Shown in pieces: positions 20,866-23,451 of a DNA stretch of 23,451 nucleotides. Origin of the DNA: Hypsibius dujardini (Eukaryota > Tardigrada > Eutardigrada > Parachela > Hypsibiidae); assembly GCA_001579985.1 (NCBI GenBank), contig LRSR01007219.1, positions 1-23,451 on the forward strand, in the 5' to 3' direction. A program made the translations under genes and the position numbers. The notes beneath the pieces are model-generated. The model was not told where the DNA came from and searched no databases. It saw only the letters and a list, made by a program, of their open reading frames with translations. How positions within the stretch are numbered: position 1 is the stretch's first letter; the number at the start of each line of letters is the position of its first letter.

Positions 20866-23355
20866 CTGCAATATGTATAAGTGCGGTAGTGATTCCTTTC
20901 TTAAACAAATCCCACTACATCGCAAGGGTCAAATCAACCCGTAATTTCAATGACGCACCTCATCACAAACGCCGTCAGCAAGGTGGCTGCGATCAGTGCG
21001 ATACACAGGAGAGGTATCAGCATTTGAAGCAGCTCTGAAAAGTCATTTGCGTGTTGTCGGTGTGCTATTATTCCATATTAAAGAAAAGTATATCCTCACC
21101 TTTGCTTTTCTGCGATATACACTTTTCGCCGTACAGTCCGCATGCGGGAAAATCAGGCGGTAGGGTATTATTCCCGAACCAGTCAAGTGATTCATGAGGG
21201 AAAAGAACGGTGTGGTTCGGAATGCTGAACTGCAAGAAGGTCTGTCAAGGACAGTAAAGCGTTTAGTAGTACAGTAGTTACTAAGATGGAATATTATTAA
21301 ATTAGTCTGACACTGTCTGAATGAACCCGCTACACTTTTGTAGTGTAGCTACATTAGATGCCTGTGCGTGATGTACCTCAAATTTGCCGGAATGGCCCAG
21401 ACGCAGTATTGGTGCGGGTATAATCATGGCCCCGATTTCGTTAAGATAGAAGCTACGCGAGGGTAAGCGGTACGTTCGATTGGCCATTTCCTTGACGAAG
21501 TCTTCGATGGCCATACTGGACAAGCGCGTCTCCAACCGCAGAAAAGTCTAGTGAGTGGAGGACATTGAGCGATTTTGGTTTGGCTTTATATAATCAATCA
21601 ATCAAGTAAAATACTTAAGGGTAAAGTACTACGGACCTCAGCAAAAACTTCCATCCATTCGTACGCCCGAATGGGATCAACAATTGCCTGCAGATTTTTA
21701 ACAGTTTTGGTACGAGGTAAAATTATTAATTCGGCGAACGGGCAAAATTGCTTTTAACTCGCATAGTTCGCGAATTGTGCATATTGCTCATTCACGTACC
21801 AGGTCTTCAGCCGACACCGTCCAGTTGTACCGTCTGGCGTATTCCGACCGGATCGTTCGACTCAGATTAGGCGCCCCAGCCCATTCGTCGGACCCATCTT
21901 GAACAATTAATAGGGATCGGAAAGCGTTAAATGCAGCCTAAAATAAAGTCATTTCTGGCATCATTGAGAATCAAGCTAATTGTAAGCTGGGGCTATTAGT
22001 TCGTCTACATTTTTTTTTGTGCCGATTTGTAATCAAACCTTATCAGTTGGGCCTCCTGTAGCCCAGAAAATACTGTCTTTAGATGGGGTCCCTTGAATTC
22101 CGTATGTAAAGAATACCTTTGAATAATAGAAAATGTTTTGTTAAAAATTATTCTAACGTATTGGCAACTCCAGGGAATAAACTCCAGTATGTCTGTAAAC
22201 TTACGAAATCTCCATTGGTCAAATTGCGTCCGCCCGCCTCAATCTACAACACAATGTACAACAGTCTTCAGCTATAATTTTTTCATTGGTTTTTCAAACA
22301 TGTCTGGGTCTTACCATAAACCGCCTCAATATGTCCGGTTGTAGCAAAATAAGAGTCACTATAAGTAGACAACTCGTATTACAAATAGAATGACTGCGAC
22401 CATACACGCAGGGACAAGCGAGGCTCACCCCGTTTGCTGATAACGAACTTCCATGTCTGTTCGTCAAATTCTACGTACTCTTCCCCGTCAGGTGTCCATT
22501 GCATTGGTAAGGCAAAGAAATCAACTTTGAGGTTATCGTACTGGAGGTACGCGAAGAAGTGTGTTCGCTGGTCAAACATGTACCCATTCCCGTCATTGAG
22601 AATGTGAACAACGTTCAATTCTGTCCACGAAAATTGTCGTGCAAGAAACCCTAAGGTATAGGAGAAGAAGTCGTCCGGCATGGCAAATAAGCTCAAAGTG
22701 GTCGGGAACCGGACGTTGTTGGAGAACTGCAGGGTGTTAGCATGCATGCCGAGAAACGTGGACGTCGCTATTGCAGAGAGGAACATATATCACCAGGTGT
22801 CTGTCGTGCGCTGGGACAGGCCAATTGACTCACCACTTGCAAAATTCACAACCTCTAAAGCAGAATAAGCACAACCTAAAAAGATTCAAGGGTAACTACT
22901 TCTGTCGCATTGATGCGATAAAAATGTCTACTGGTACATGTCTACGATGGGAATAGATTGACCCGTCGATGTGTAGATTGTTTCTTACTATCAGTGTTTA
23001 GAATGGGGAATTGGTCGGTGAGGTCCCCCGAAAACAGCTGTGGGTTGTCGTAATAGAATGGCCCAAGTAGTTCCATGACATGTTGCGAACCCTCTGTACA
23101 TTCCTCTGGCGATGACCTGAGCCTAATTAGTTGCTTATCCGTCAATGAGTTGTTTTGATAACGCAGTGAAACGTGCGTAAAGTTTTGTAAGGCAGGATTG
23201 GACTGCTGTAGCATGTTCATTAGGATCTCCGCCGCCGGATTGGAAAGGATAAATCCGTTCCGATCGCCGTCCGTCATTGAAATGGTAATCAAGGTAAAGT
23301 TTACGGAGTCGCTTGGCAATACCATCCAATAAGCCATTAGTATAACGAGGAACAT
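18496..23355 (-). CDS. Receptor (membrane) guanylate cyclase, complete, 20 exons, 1022 aa
   Basis: Single-pass receptor that makes cGMP from GTP in response to an extracellular ligand. I joined 20 exons by GT..AG junctions; every join keeps frame. Residues 1-17 are a signal peptide (MFLVILMAYW...). Residues 18-463 form the ANF-receptor-type ligand-binding region, ending in the family's juxtamembrane PPDFPACGLYGEKC (Cys450, Cys457). A membrane helix spans about 466-486. A kinase-homology domain (about 530-760) keeps HGSF...C, ADILAFG and HRP signatures but no WTAPE motif. A dimerisation helix (770-810, ending LLHEMLP) precedes the cyclase domain (about 812-1015): FSDI (D837) and D881 bind metal, E877 of KVET and C949 of MPRYCLFGD recognise guanine, N956 and R960 lie in NTASRMES. 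It should therefore be active. An in-frame stop six bases before the ATG supports the start. Ligand unknown. Length is normal for the family. Confidence 0.95.
19058..19143. repeat. Hairpin in intron 16 of the cyclase gene
   Basis: Arms 19058-19093 and 19109-19143 pair almost fully (CATTATGACTGCA against TGCAGTCATAATA, TTTTAGA against TCTAAAA) around a 15-base loop. The 10-base direct repeat CAGTTAAGTA sits outside both arms (19034-19043, 19159-19168). It could be a small MITE-like insertion. The host intron is the longest in the gene. Confidence 0.7.
20959..23355 (-). other. Guanylate cyclase exons 1-11 (ectodomain and membrane helix)
   Basis: Exon coordinates on the minus strand: 1, 23355-22989; 2, 22854-22834; 3, 22767-22429; 4, 22358-22315; 5, 22243-22205; 6, 22116-22039; 7, 21937-21800; 8, 21687-21637; 9, 21547-21377; 10, 21241-21100; 11, 21034-20959. 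Introns are 65-135 bases and all are GT..AG. Exon 2 is a 21-base micro-exon whose inclusion restores frame between exons 1 and 3. Exon 8 uses a weak donor (GTCCGT), so its exact edge is the least certain here. Exon 10 encodes the juxtamembrane cysteine pair and exon 11 the hydrophobic helix. Confidence 0.9.
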
Positions 23356-23437
23356 GGTTCATTTATCAGGCAGCAGTAATATTACAAACGAACACCTAAA
23401 TGTTCGTCCATTTGTGTTTACAGGACTATTTGTACCA

Positions 23438-23443
23438 TTTATA
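23438..23443 (-). promoter_or_regulatory. TATA-like element upstream of the guanylate cyclase gene
   Basis: TATAAA on the minus strand lies about 83 bases before the ATG at 23355. Position is plausible for a core promoter with a short 5' UTR, but an AT-rich hexamer can occur by chance and no initiator could be assigned. Confidence 0.25.
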
Positions 23444-23451
23444 CAGGACTG

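Overview
The window is animal nuclear DNA. Its genes have many short spliced exons with canonical GT..AG introns (mostly 59-135 bases) and AATAAA poly(A) signals, and one encodes a metazoan-type receptor guanylate cyclase. Dense tetranucleotide microsatellites, compact introns and tandem families of small membrane proteins fit an invertebrate. A tardigrade or related ecdysozoan is my guess, but the sequence alone does not prove it.

Layout. Positions 1-9.8 kb hold no gene I can support. This part carries scattered CAGA/TCTG microsatellites (up to 4.4 kb), a 21-base and a 24-base minisatellite, and one weak candidate for a secreted peptide (5530-5739, minus). From 9.96 to 15.67 kb, plus strand, lie three paralogous five-exon genes for small four-pass membrane proteins (A, B, C; 192, 201 and 180 aa). 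All their introns are phase 0, and exons 1 and 2 are identical in length in all three. A and B are recent tandem copies: the duplicated DNA runs from about 5860 to 11327 and again from 11384 to 14122, differing by large indels. Each copy has its own in-frame 18-base x 3 expansion in a hydrophilic segment.

From 16.1 to 16.75 kb is a large inverted-repeat structure: short tandem units on both arms around a CCGT/CGGA microsatellite whose strand composition flips at about 16295. Directly beside it, on the minus strand at 16764-17518, is a decayed copy of the last five exons of a guanylate cyclase gene.

From 18496 to 23355 on the minus strand I could reconstruct a complete 20-exon receptor guanylate cyclase gene (1022 aa). 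It has a signal peptide, an extracellular ligand-binding domain, one membrane segment, a degenerate kinase-homology domain, a dimerisation helix and a guanylate cyclase domain that keeps its metal, guanine and ribose/phosphate residues. Every junction keeps frame. The pseudogene downstream is a tandem remnant of the same family.

I see no direct functional link between the four-pass proteins and the cyclase other than that both are membrane proteins. The least explained items are the four-pass family with its copy-specific repeats and the inverted-repeat structure.
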